The notes: generated by a model from the sequence alone, not told the origin. Counted from the stretch's first letter, positions 1-6,348 are shown. The stretch is DNA of 14,020 bases from JALYZC01 sp035997675 (GCA_035997675.1 DASYIJ010000198.1:1-14020); one strand, 5' to 3'. Program-made: numbers and translations.

Positions 1-1086
1 CACCTCGAGCTCGATGAGTCTGAGCGGATCGCCGCCGTGCGCGAGATCCTCGGCCTGGCGGGCGTGGAGGCCGAGATCCGCGGCGGGAGTCCCCTCGCAG
101 CCGCGCTTGACTTCCAGGCGACCTGGCAGAGCCCCTGCGTATCGCCCAACTGGTTCGCCTGGGCGCCGCTCGTGCGCAGAGCGCGCGACGATGGCGTCGT
201 CACACTGCTCGACGGCGAGGGGGGTGACGAGCTCTTTGGGTGCGCGCCGTACCTCATCGCCGACCGGGTGCGACGCGGCCGGCTTCGCTCTGCGACCGAC
301 CTGGCCCGCGCCATCCCCGGGATGGGCCCGTCGCCGTCCCGACGGCTGGTCCGTCGCGCGCTGTTGCAGTTCGGCGCGCGCCCCGCTCTGCCAGCAGGGG
401 TGCACTCGCTGCTGCGGAGTACCCGCGACGGCGAGCGCCGCACGCCGCACTGGCTGACGGCGGGCCTGGGGGCGGCCCATCACGCTGACGACGATCCCTG
501 GGCGTGGAAGCGAACCGGTGGGCCCCGGTGGTGGGCCGCCAAGTCAACTGACCTGACGGCAGGACCGGAGTCGCTCGGCGCCGCGGATCAGCTTCGCAGG
601 GAGGCGGCCTCGGCCAACCTGCGCTTCGCGCACCCGTATCGGGATCCCGAGCTTGTCGAGCTGGCGCTCGCGCTGCCGCCGGAGCTCGCCTTCGACGCCC
701 GGCTCGACCGCCGGCTCGCGCGCGACGCCGTGCGCGGTCTGCTGCCGGAGGTCGTGCGCGGCAGCGACCGCAAACCAGTCTTCAACCAGTTCTTCTCCGA
801 CGCCCTCGAGGGCGACCTGCGGTTCGTCCGACGCCTGGTCGACGCCCCAAATGCGGCGATTCGCGCCTACGTGGATCCGGTCGCCCTACGGTCCGCCGTG
901 CTCGAAGTCGAGCCCGCGCGCCGTGGCCCGGGATGGCCGCTCGACGTGTGGCGCGTGGCGACGCTGGAATGCTGGTTGCGGGGCGAGGCAGAGCGCGGTG
1001 CGCCGCGCGAGCTGGCCGCGCGGCTCGAGGCCGACCGCGACGCGCCCTCCGACCGCGGGCCGGAGCTGCGAACGGTTCCCGCTTGA
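1..1086 (+). CDS. Asparagine-synthetase-like lasso peptide cyclase, C-terminal part (5' end outside window)
   Basis: Frame 1 is open from the first base, so the gene starts upstream; 361 residues are visible. The asparagine synthetase synthase-domain motif DGEGGDELFG lies at visible residues 71-80. It is followed by HPYRDPELVELALALPPE, by a GLLPEVVRGSDRKPVFNQFF stretch and by a late ECWLR motif, all typical of the C-terminal half of AsnB-type enzymes. The PP-loop (SGGxDS) and any N-terminal amidotransferase domain would be upstream and cannot be checked. In this family the enzyme adenylates a side-chain carboxylate. In lasso clusters it uses the core Asp/Glu to close a macrolactam with the core N-terminus. 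The two lasso-type precursors directly downstream make that role much more likely than ordinary asparagine synthesis. The promoter of the first precursor overlaps its stop codon. Confidence 0.85.
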   Translation, partial: HLELDESERIAAVREILGLAGVEAEIRGGSPLAAALDFQATWQSPCVSPNWFAWAPLVRRARDDGVVTLLDGEGGDELFGCAPYLIADRVRRGRLRSATDLARAIPGMGPSPSRRLVRRALLQFGARPALPAGVHSLLRSTRDGERRTPHWLTAGLGAAHHADDDPWAWKRTGGPRWWAAKSTDLTAGPESLGAADQLRREAASANLRFAHPYRDPELVELALALPPELAFDARLDRRLARDAVRGLLPEVVRGSDRKPVFNQFFSDALEGDLRFVRRLVDAPNAAIRAYVDPVALRSAVLEVEPARRGPGWPLDVWRVATLECWLRGEAERGAPRELAARLEADRDAPSDRGPELRTVPA

Positions 1087-1111
1087 CACCCCGCGAATGA
1101 CCAACTGTAAT
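1083..1111 (+). promoter_or_regulatory. Promoter of lasso precursor 1
   Basis: A perfect -35 hexamer TTGACA (1083-1088) is followed after 17 nt by TGTAAT (1106-1111), one mismatch from TATAAT. The -35 overlaps the TGA stop (1084-1086) of the cyclase gene. Transcription would start near 1118 and leave a leader of about 70 nt before the ATG at 1189. This is the best sigma-70-like match seen in the window and suggests that the precursor is made at a higher level than its cyclase. Confidence 0.72.
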
Positions 1112-1178
1112 CTGGTGTTATTGGAAAGTTGCGCGGTTCGGCAGGGGCACTACCGGCCGCGGACTACGTACGGATGAT

Positions 1179-1182
1179 GGAG
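1179..1182 (+). promoter_or_regulatory. Ribosome binding site that fixes the precursor 1 start
   Basis: GGAG is followed by 6 nt (TACGCA) and then the ATG at 1189. It overlaps the in-frame ATG at 1177, which argues against the two upstream ATGs as the main start. Confidence 0.6.
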
Positions 1183-1188
1183 TACGCA

Positions 1189-1323
1189 ATGGGATATCAA
1201 GCCCCGAAGGTCGTCGATCTCGGCGACCTGGTCGCGATCACGGCGGCGCAGACGAACGGGAATTACCTGGACAAGGCCTTCCCGGCTGGCACGCCGAAGA
1301 GCGACCTGACGTTCTCCGGGTAG
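1189..1323 (+). CDS. Lasso peptide precursor 1 (Ala1/Asp9 core)
   Basis: A 44-residue peptide. Residues 1-19 form the leader, with Y3, P6, V8, L10-G11-D12 and T18; this is the YxxP...LG...T pattern bound by lasso RRE proteins, with the conserved Thr at the penultimate leader position. Cleavage after A19 gives a 25-residue core starting AQTNGNYLD, with Asp at core position 9, so an Ala1-Asp9 nine-residue macrolactam is predicted. The tail carries FPAGTPKSDLTFSG. The ATG at 1189 was chosen because GGAG (1179-1182) lies 6 nt upstream and because the leader length then matches precursor 2 (19 versus 20). ATGs at 1174 and 1177 and a TTG at 1129 are in frame but have poor ribosome sites. Ala1 is less common than Gly1. 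Lasso identity rests on motif and context. Confidence 0.82.
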   Translation: MGYQAPKVVDLGDLVAITAAQTNGNYLDKAFPAGTPKSDLTFSG

Positions 1324-1348
1324 CTCGCGCACGGACTGAGCTCGCCTT

Positions 1349-1376
1349 AGCCGGGCGGCGGATCCGCCGCCCGGCT
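1349..1376 (+). terminator. Rho-independent terminator after precursor 1
   Basis: A perfect 28-nt palindrome with left arm AGCCGGGCGGCG, centre GATC and a fully complementary right arm. It ends in TTT on the plus strand and starts 25 nt after the precursor 1 stop. The T-run is short, as is usual in high-GC actinobacteria. Being a perfect palindrome, it could also block transcription arriving from precursor 2. Confidence 0.75.
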
Positions 1377-1400
1377 TTGCTGTGCGCGCTCGCCACGCCG

Positions 1401-1418
1401 GTGCCCGACCGCGGGCAC
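1401..1418. other. Short perfect hairpin between the convergent precursors
   Basis: GTGCCCG, a 4-nt loop ACCG, then CGGGCAC. It is 7 bp with no T-run on either strand. It sits between two better terminator hairpins and may add to transcription blocking between the facing genes. Function is inferred only from position. Confidence 0.4.
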
Positions 1419-1420
1419 GC

Positions 1421-1446
1421 GAAAGCCCCCCGATTCCTCGGGGAGC
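1421..1446 (-). terminator. Terminator after precursor 2
   Basis: Read on the minus strand: GCTCCCCGA, loop GGAA, TCGGGGGGC, then TTTC. It is a 9-bp stem with one G-T pair, a GNRA-type tetraloop and a short T-run. It starts 22 nt after the precursor 2 stop. Confidence 0.65.
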
Positions 1447-1468
1447 CAGCCGCGCCTCCATCCCGAAG

Positions 1469-1606
1469 CTATTTCGAGAAGGTGATGTCGTTGAACGGCG
1501 TATGGACTGGGAACGACGCATCAGTGAAGTTCCCGTTGATCTGTCCCGCCGTGACCTGGACGAGGTCGCCGAGATCGACGACCTTCGGGGTCTCGTAAGT
1601 GGTCAT
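1469..1606 (-). CDS. Lasso peptide precursor 2 (Gly1/Asp9 core)
   Basis: A 45-residue peptide starting MTTYETPKVVDLGDLVQVTA. The leader has Y4, P7, V9, L11-G12-D13 and T19 at the penultimate position. The 25-residue core begins GQINGNFTD, so Gly1 and Asp9 predict a classical nine-residue macrolactam ring, followed by a tail with FPVHTPFNDITFSK. Core residues shared with precursor 1 are Q2, N4, G5, N6, D9, F12, P13, T16, P17, D20, T22, F23 and S24. The ATG at 1606 is supported by GGGAG (1612-1616), 5 nt upstream. The frame stays open to 1687, but the extra upstream residues show no leader features. It runs opposite to the cyclase, so it needs its own promoter, and one is visible. Confidence 0.85.
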   Translation of the reverse strand: MTTYETPKVVDLGDLVQVTAGQINGNFTDASFPVHTPFNDITFSK

Positions 1607-1611
1607 TCCGT

Positions 1612-1616
1612 CTCCC
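1612..1616 (-). promoter_or_regulatory. Ribosome binding site of precursor 2
   Basis: GGGAG on the minus strand, 5 nt before the ATG at 1606. It supports the 45-residue product over the longer open frame that reaches 1687. Confidence 0.6.
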
Positions 1617-1658
1617 ACGTTGGTTGTACCCCTGCACACGCAGATGCGTGAGCAGAGC

Positions 1659-1687
1659 ACCGTAACGGTGGCGACGCTGACCGTCAA
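1659..1687 (-). promoter_or_regulatory. Promoter of lasso precursor 2
   Basis: Minus strand: TTGACG (1687-1682), a 17-nt spacer, then TACGGT (1664-1659). Transcription would start near 1652, leaving a leader of about 45 nt. The -35 is nearly the same as that of precursor 1 (TTGACA) and the spacer length is equal, but the -10 is weaker. Confidence 0.55.
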
Positions 1688-1738
1688 CTTTCTAGTGCGG
1701 CATCCGGCCGCCGTTGGCCCGGTCTATCGTCCAGGCGA

Positions 1739-2896
1739 ATGACCAGTGCCGACGCCGAGCTCGCGCTCCTGCTCGCGGGCACGGAGGCCCGCCGCAAGCG
1801 CACCCTGCCCCGGATCAGGGCGCTCGCGGCCTCCGCCGATGCCGACACGCTTCTCAGATATCTCGGAGAGCGTCGGCTCCTGGGGCTCATCGGCTCCCGG
1901 CTCGAGAAGCTTGTCCCGCATGTGGCGGCCTCCGTGAGCGAAGGTGCAGCGGCGGCTCGGAAGGCCGCTCGGCTGCAGGCCATGGCGATCGACGCGGTGA
2001 CCGTGCGCCTCGCGCGCCAGTGTGAGGAGGCAGGGATCCCGGCGCTCCCCCTGAAGGGTCCGCGGCTCGCGAGGGCGCTGTACGGCGATGCCGGTCTCCG
2101 GGCCTCGAGCGACGTGGACCTTCTGGTGCCGGCCGGCGGGCTGGAGCGCGCAGTGGCCCTCACGCGCGCCGAGGGCTACGAGCCGCGGACCGGCCCGGTG
2201 CGTCGCGACGGTCTGCCGGACTTGCACGTGGAACTCGAACAGCCGCGGTTGCCACCGGTCGAGTTGCACTGGCGCGTCCACTGGTACGAGAGCGCGTTTT
2301 CGCGCACGTCGCTCGCGCATAGCGAGCCGGATCGCGACGGGATCCGGCGGGCTCAGCCTCGCGACGACCTGGCGATGCTCCTGCTCTTCTTTGCACGTGA
2401 CGGTTTCCACGGACTGCGTCACGCCGCTGACATTGCCGCGTGGTGGGACCGCCATGGCGCGTCCTACGGCGCGCGGGGCATTCTCGACGAGCACGCCTCC
2501 CGCTACCCCGAGCTGGCGCCGGCGCTCCGGGCGGCGGCCGTGAGCGCCGAGCGCCATGGCGGAGTCCCCGCTGGCGCTCTGCTGTCCAACTCGCGCACCC
2601 CTGGCCGCCGCGGCCAACTCGCCGTCGCCCTAGGCGATTGGGCGGCCGAGGGAGACCGCGACCAGCTCGCCGCGAACGTCGACCTCGTCGACGGCCTGCT
2701 CGGTCCACGCGGCCTCACACGCGACTTCCTGCGTCGGCAGCTGCTCACGCCACCTGTCCGGACGCTGGGGCCAGATGGGAGCGCGTCGCTGTGGGCGCGG
2801 GGCGTCCACGCCGCGAAGACGCTCGGGCGGTTCGCGCTGGCCCTCCGCCGGGTGCGCGGCGGTCGCGCCTGGCGACCTCTTCCGCCGAGCGCCTAA
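1739..2896 (+). CDS. Lasso-cluster nucleotidyltransferase family protein (NTP_transf_5-like)
   Basis: A 385-residue soluble protein. The nucleotidyltransferase signature is LKGPRLARALYGDAGLRASS (105-124) followed by DVDLLV, with the likely metal-binding D125 and D127. It is followed by VELHWRVHW (174-182), the third conserved block of this uncharacterised family (Pfam NTP_transf_5). Members are frequent in lasso peptide clusters, where they are thought to modify the peptide or tail residues; the chemistry is not established here. The N-terminal 100 residues are helical and Ala/Arg-rich, and the C-terminal 100 residues are basic with no recognised motif. The ATG at 1739 lacks a good ribosome site. 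A TATCGT (1725-1730) ends 8 nt before it, so a leaderless or nearly leaderless transcript is possible. It is divergent from precursor 2 and separated from its ATG by 132 nt. Confidence 0.8.
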   Translation: MTSADAELALLLAGTEARRKRTLPRIRALAASADADTLLRYLGERRLLGLIGSRLEKLVPHVAASVSEGAAAARKAARLQAMAIDAVTVRLARQCEEAGIPALPLKGPRLARALYGDAGLRASSDVDLLVPAGGLERAVALTRAEGYEPRTGPVRRDGLPDLHVELEQPRLPPVELHWRVHWYESAFSRTSLAHSEPDRDGIRRAQPRDDLAMLLLFFARDGFHGLRHAADIAAWWDRHGASYGARGILDEHASRYPELAPALRAAAVSAERHGGVPAGALLSNSRTPGRRGQLAVALGDWAAEGDRDQLAANVDLVDGLLGPRGLTRDFLRRQLLTPPVRTLGPDGSASLWARGVHAAKTLGRFALALRRVRGGRAWRPLPPSA

Positions 2897-2934
2897 CTCG
2901 CGTCGCGAGGATCCGACCCAAGGAGTGGCCGCGA

Positions 2935-3390
2935 TCAAAGCAGGCTGCCGACGTACCTGGCCTTCCGGTGTCCGCGCCCCGCGTCCGGCCACTGGACGAA
3001 GAACTCGGTCGCCAGCGGGTACACGAGCCGCCCACTCAACGAAAGAGAGTCGGTACGAGTCAGACTCTCGACGTAGACGAGGCGAACTCCGAGCAGTCGT
3101 CCGACGAGGAAGAACGGCACCGCCAGCGCCGCGCCGGTGCAGAGAATGACATCGGGTCGCACCGAGCGGATCACGCGCCACGCGACGCCGAGATTGAGAG
3201 CCAGGCGGGATAGGGAGCGGTTGGTAGGGCCGTGCGCGAGGATCACCCGCCGATCCCTCAGCAGGTACGCGACATCGGTGCCGGGCAGCGTGACCCAGGT
3301 CGTGTCGAGGTGTCGGTAGCTCGGCTCAAGGAGGAGCATCTGCATCAGATGACCCCCCGGAGAGCACACCAACAGCGCGCGGCGGCTCAC
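2935..3390 (-). CDS. Alg14/PssD-like glycosyltransferase subunit
   Basis: A 151-residue protein of the Alg14 family, the membrane-associated half of a two-part GT28-type glycosyltransferase. It starts MSRRALLVCSPGGHLMQMLL, with the family GGH motif at 12-14. It continues with VRPDVILCTGAALAVPFFLV (78-97), a membrane-associated segment, and ends in YVESLTRTDSLSLSGRL and YPLATEFFVQWP. In the known pairs (Alg13/14, PssE/PssD, Cps14G/F) this half anchors the catalytic partner and binds the lipid-linked acceptor. Its ATG overlaps the stop of the Alg13-like gene by 4 nt, so the two halves are translationally coupled and probably made in equal amounts. It is the last gene of the operon. The 38-nt gap to the convergent nucleotidyltransferase contains only a small palindrome (2897-2909). 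Confidence 0.85.
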   Translation of the reverse strand: MSRRALLVCSPGGHLMQMLLLEPSYRHLDTTWVTLPGTDVAYLLRDRRVILAHGPTNRSLSRLALNLGVAWRVIRSVRPDVILCTGAALAVPFFLVGRLLGVRLVYVESLTRTDSLSLSGRLVYPLATEFFVQWPDAGRGHRKARYVGSLL

Positions 3391-3851
3391 CGGCCGGTCC
3401 CCTCGAGGGCGGCTCGGACCTCGTGATGGAGGGAGCGCTCCGCCGGGGGCTGCGGAGCCGCGCGTTCGGGCACGTGACCCACGGCGCCTGCCACCTCTGC
3501 CGGCTCGAGTGCCGGAACCACCGTGCCGTGTGCGGCCAGGAGCTCGACGAGCGGCACCTGGTGGTCGTCGACCGTCTCCCCGAAGCGCCGCAGGCGCGGC
3601 ATGACCACGGGAACGTGCCCGTTCTGCGCAGCGAGCACGATGCTCCCCACCCCCGCGTGGGTGACGATGACCTCGGCGCGACGCATGTAGTCCGCAACCT
3701 CGTCGAACGGAAGGAAGTCAACCGCGCGACTCACTCCCCGCGGCGCCGCGGCTGGTCCGTGTTGGATCACAACCTCACCGTCGAGCTTCGCGGCCGCGTC
3801 GACGAGTCGTGCGAAGGGGTAGTGGATCGAGCCAACGGTTACGAAGATCAT
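3387..3851 (-). CDS. Alg13/PssE-like glycosyltransferase catalytic subunit
   Basis: A 154-residue protein matching the C-terminal GT28 fold. It starts MIFVTVGSIHYPFARLVDAA. The nucleotide-sugar-binding block HAGVGS is at 65-70, and the P...GETVDDHQVPL block is at 85-101; the E and the DDHQ signature are family hallmarks. It should pair with the Alg14-like protein to move a sugar from a UDP-sugar to a lipid-linked acceptor at the inner membrane face; the exact sugar cannot be read from sequence. The frame is open far upstream to 4175, but that part runs through the deacetylase gene. The ATG at 3851 forms an ATGA overlap with the deacetylase stop and begins at the conserved N-terminus. The order (catalytic half before anchor half) is the reverse of the usual pssD-pssE order. 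Confidence 0.85.
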   Translation of the reverse strand: MIFVTVGSIHYPFARLVDAAAKLDGEVVIQHGPAAAPRGVSRAVDFLPFDEVADYMRRAEVIVTHAGVGSIVLAAQNGHVPVVMPRLRRFGETVDDHQVPLVELLAAHGTVVPALEPAEVAGAVGHVPERAAPQPPAERSLHHEVRAALEGTGR

Positions 3852-4621
3852 TGCTGCGGACTCATCCCGTCGGACAGAGTCACGGTCTCGAGCTGCCGCG
3901 CCGTCAGAGCCCGAGCGAGCTTCGGGATGGCGTCGACGGTGGGACGGGCCGACGCGCGCTCCGCGTAGCGCGCCGAGTCGTGAAGCAGGACGATGGCCCC
4001 CGGGTCGAGGCCCCGCAAGACCCGTCGCACGATCGTGGGGACGCCGACCGCCTCCCAGTCGTATCCCCAGGTCGACCAGTAGGCAGGCCGCAGGCCCAAC
4101 TCGGCGGACGCCCGGAACGACGCCTCCGAGAACTTCCCGAACGGCGGCCGGTACCAGCGTGGCCGCACGCCACACGCCTCCTCGACCTCCGCGAGTCCGC
4201 GGCGGACGTCCTCGGCCGCGCGCTGAGACTCGACCTGGTCGTGGCGAAGGTGCTCGGAGCCGTGGAGCCCGACCTCGTGCCCCGCCGCCGCGACATCGCG
4301 GGCCACGTCGGGCCGCCGCCGAGCCTGCTCGCCGAGAAGGAAGAAGGTCGCCCTCAGATCGTGCTCGGCCAACGCCGCGAGCAGTTCAGGGGTCAGCTCA
4401 CCCGGGCCGTCGTCGAAGGTGAGCGCCGCCAGCGACGACCCGCCGGGAAGCCGCTCGAGTGCTGGGAACTGCCGCCACCGACGCCGCCGACCCGGCGACA
4501 TCTCATAAAGCGAGAGCCGAACCCGTCTGGGGATCAGCCGGCGCAGCGATGACTTACCGGTGTCGGCGGCCGGCCCGCCCGCCTCGCTCTCGACGCTCGG
4601 CGTGGACACGGTGGCAGACAT
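3848..4621 (-). CDS. Polysaccharide deacetylase (NodB-type, CE4)
   Basis: A 257-residue protein with all five NodB blocks: TFDDGP (68-73, catalytic base and metal Asp), HGSEH (120-124, metal His pair with Gly in place of the usual Ser/Thr), RPPFG (158-162), YDW (187-189) and VLLHD (211-215). The family removes N-acetyl groups from GlcNAc-type sugars using a divalent metal. The N-terminal 60 residues are Ser/Arg-rich with no signal peptide or membrane segment, unlike most secreted CE4 enzymes. A cytoplasmic site of action on a lipid-linked sugar therefore fits, and it agrees with the coupled Alg13/14-like pair downstream (ATGA overlap). The ATG at 4621 has a GGATGGA sequence about 10 nt upstream. 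No convincing promoter was found in the 116-nt divergent spacer. Confidence 0.88.
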   Translation of the reverse strand: MSATVSTPSVESEAGGPAADTGKSSLRRLIPRRVRLSLYEMSPGRRRRWRQFPALERLPGGSSLAALTFDDGPGELTPELLAALAEHDLRATFFLLGEQARRRPDVARDVAAAGHEVGLHGSEHLRHDQVESQRAAEDVRRGLAEVEEACGVRPRWYRPPFGKFSEASFRASAELGLRPAYWSTWGYDWEAVGVPTIVRRVLRGLDPGAIVLLHDSARYAERASARPTVDAIPKLARALTARQLETVTLSDGMSPQQ

Positions 4622-4737
4622 TAGCCGTCCATCCGATGGCGAGCGCGCTCAGGCATGCCCAGGCACGCGTCGATACCCCAACGAGCGGTGACGGCGGGGC
4701 GCCCTGCCCGTCGCCGCGAGACATTCGCGCTCACCGA
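4622..4737. other. Divergent intergenic spacer with no clear promoter
   Basis: A 116-nt gap between the deacetylase start (minus) and the propeller start (plus). Both genes must be expressed from here, but neither strand shows a convincing -35/-10 pair, so the promoters may use another sigma factor or be weak. The propeller frame is open across the whole gap, so a start upstream of 4738 is formally possible. Confidence 0.4.
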
Positions 4738-6291
4738 ATGTCTCCAGCCGAATCCATGCGCTGCGCCCGGACAACCAAGCTCCTCATCGCCGCGATCGTC
4801 GCGGTCGGTCTGTTGTCGGTGCCCGCTCCGGCGCTTGCGCAGAGATGCACGCTCGGCTACGACGAGGGCCTCAGCCAGGACCGCAACCCCGCGCTCTGCT
4901 CCTTCTTCAGGCTGCCCAGCGGCCAGGCCGGCTTTCCCATCACCTCGGGCCCCGACGGCCGGGTGTGGTTCTTCGTGCGCGACAACGGCGCGCTCTACGC
5001 CGCGAAGATGACCATGAGCGGCCAGATCGATCGTTTCCCGCTGCCCGACGGCTCGACTCCCACCGCGATCACGGCCGGCCCCGACGGTGCCCTGTGGTAC
5101 GCGGGCGACGGCCGTATCGGGCGGCTCGACACCGCCGGCAACGCGACGGAATACCCGGTGCAATCGCTGCGGGCCACCGGGATCGCCGCGGGCCCGGACG
5201 GCGCCCTGTGGGTCGCCGCCGGGACAAGCGTCGTTCGCGTGACGCCCCAGGGCGAGGTCACGGCGATCCCTCTGTCCGGTGGCAACGTCGTGCCCCTCCC
5301 CAGCCTGAGCAACAACAACGCCCAGGCCAGCCGCGTGATCGGCTCGATGAACACCGGCGGCACCAGTCACGGCATCACCGCGGGCCGCGACGGCGCGATG
5401 TGGATCGCCGCCGGCTCACACCTCGCGCGCGTCACCCCTGCGGGCGACGTCAGCTCCGTCGCACTGCCGCGAGACCTGCCGGCCGACGGCGGCATCACTC
5501 CGGCGGCCGACGGGACCATCTGGTTCTCCTCCAGCGGGGCCCGATTCGGTCAGGCCGGCTCCTCGGTGGGGCGCTACGCCCCGCGGGGCGGCGGCGTCCA
5601 GAGCTTCGCGCTGAGCGGTCGCGCGCTGGACGTGGTGCGCGGCCCGGGCAACGCAAACGTATGGGTCTCCACGGCCACGGACTCGGGCCGCATCAACTGG
5701 ATCACCCGGCTTAGCACCCAGTCCTTCGGGCGAGCCAAGCCGCGGCAGTGGAGCTGCGCGGGCCAGACCGGCGCCGCCTGCTGGTTCAACATGCCGGCCG
5801 TTCCGCTCGGCGACAAGCGCCTGTTCAACACGCACGCGCCGCCCGGCGGCGTGACCATCGGACCGGACGGGAACGTGTGGTACACCGAGGGCGGCAAGAT
5901 CGGGCGCATCCTCACCTTCCGCGGGGCGATGCCCTGCTACGAGCGCGTCAACCGGGGCCACGACTTCGGCTGTGGGCGCAACGTTAACCACTCGGCGAAG
6001 GTCACCCACTCCGGATACGCCTACCTGCGGACCACGTGCCCCTACATGACCTTCCGCCTCTGCCAGGGCGACGTCGTGCTGCGAACGACCGGCGGGCGCT
6101 TCGTCGGCCGCGCGGTCTACATCCTCGCCCACTACGACAACCCGACGGTGCGCACGCCGCTCCCAAGCTGGATGCTCGACCAGATCAAGCACCGGGGGAA
6201 GGTGCTGGTCAACGCGACCTACACCAGCCAGGACATGGGCGGCCTGAAGAAGGTCAATCACGGTACGTGGTACCTCACCTTCGCGGGCTGA
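4738..6291 (+). CDS. Secreted seven-bladed beta-propeller (Vgb-like fold) with C-terminal beta domain
   Basis: A 517-residue protein. A signal peptide covers 1-34 (TTKLLIAAIVAVGLLSVPAP core, ALA-Q cleavage). Seven GPDGxxW-like repeats near 71, 114, 152, 216, 256, 302 and 375 give the strand-turn of seven blades, as in virginiamycin B lyase and the SMP30/NHL-like propellers. Residues 398-517 form a separate domain (CRGxLxLRTxGxRxxG-like, here CQGDVVLRTTGGRFVG) that resembles the beta domain repeated in exported proteins of Thermoleophilia. Eight cysteines remain after cleavage (37, 54, 340, 348, 400, 412, 434, 442), spaced as pairs that suggest disulfides outside the cell. Lyase activity is not supported; binding or scaffolding is equally possible. 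The ATG at 4738 was chosen; 4756 is an alternative, and neither has a clear ribosome site. An upstream frame to 4459 overlaps the deacetylase gene. Confidence 0.8.
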   Translation: MSPAESMRCARTTKLLIAAIVAVGLLSVPAPALAQRCTLGYDEGLSQDRNPALCSFFRLPSGQAGFPITSGPDGRVWFFVRDNGALYAAKMTMSGQIDRFPLPDGSTPTAITAGPDGALWYAGDGRIGRLDTAGNATEYPVQSLRATGIAAGPDGALWVAAGTSVVRVTPQGEVTAIPLSGGNVVPLPSLSNNNAQASRVIGSMNTGGTSHGITAGRDGAMWIAAGSHLARVTPAGDVSSVALPRDLPADGGITPAADGTIWFSSSGARFGQAGSSVGRYAPRGGGVQSFALSGRALDVVRGPGNANVWVSTATDSGRINWITRLSTQSFGRAKPRQWSCAGQTGAACWFNMPAVPLGDKRLFNTHAPPGGVTIGPDGNVWYTEGGKIGRILTFRGAMPCYERVNRGHDFGCGRNVNHSAKVTHSGYAYLRTTCPYMTFRLCQGDVVLRTTGGRFVGRAVYILAHYDNPTVRTPLPSWMLDQIKHRGKVLVNATYTSQDMGGLKKVNHGTWYLTFAG

Positions 6292-6298
6292 GGTACAA

Positions 6299-6320
6299 GT
6301 CGCTGGTCGCTAGTCGCTAG
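6299..6320. repeat. Heptamer tandem array A (GTCGCTR x3)
   Basis: GTCGCTG, GTCGCTA, GTCGCTA and a trailing G, starting 8 nt after the propeller stop. The period is exactly 7 nt. Confidence 0.85.
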
Positions 6321-6325
6321 ATCCG

Positions 6326-6348
6326 AGTTGTCAGTTGTCAGTTGTCAG
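6326..6348. repeat. Heptamer tandem array B (AGTTGTC x3)
   Basis: Three perfect copies of AGTTGTC (6326-6346) plus AG. It forms the left arm of an imperfect inverted repeat with array C. Confidence 0.9.

Noticed and set aside
1129..1188. TTG-initiated extension of precursor 1
   Set aside because: The extra residues show no leader features, and GGAG sits at the right distance only for the ATG at 1189.
1377..1651. Plus-strand open frames over precursor 2
   Set aside because: They are antisense to a gene with matching leader, ribosome site and promoter; no recognisable product.
2897..2909. CTCGCG-T-CGCGAG palindrome as terminator between convergent genes
   Set aside because: The stem is short with almost no loop, and there is no T-run on either strand; it may be chance in GC-rich DNA.
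4459..4737. Upstream extension of the propeller frame
   Set aside because: It overlaps the deacetylase gene on the other strand and would put 93 residues before a clear signal peptide.
5416..6261. 281-residue minus-strand open frame within the propeller
   Set aside because: It is the reverse-strand reading of the propeller gene and lacks motifs and a ribosome site.
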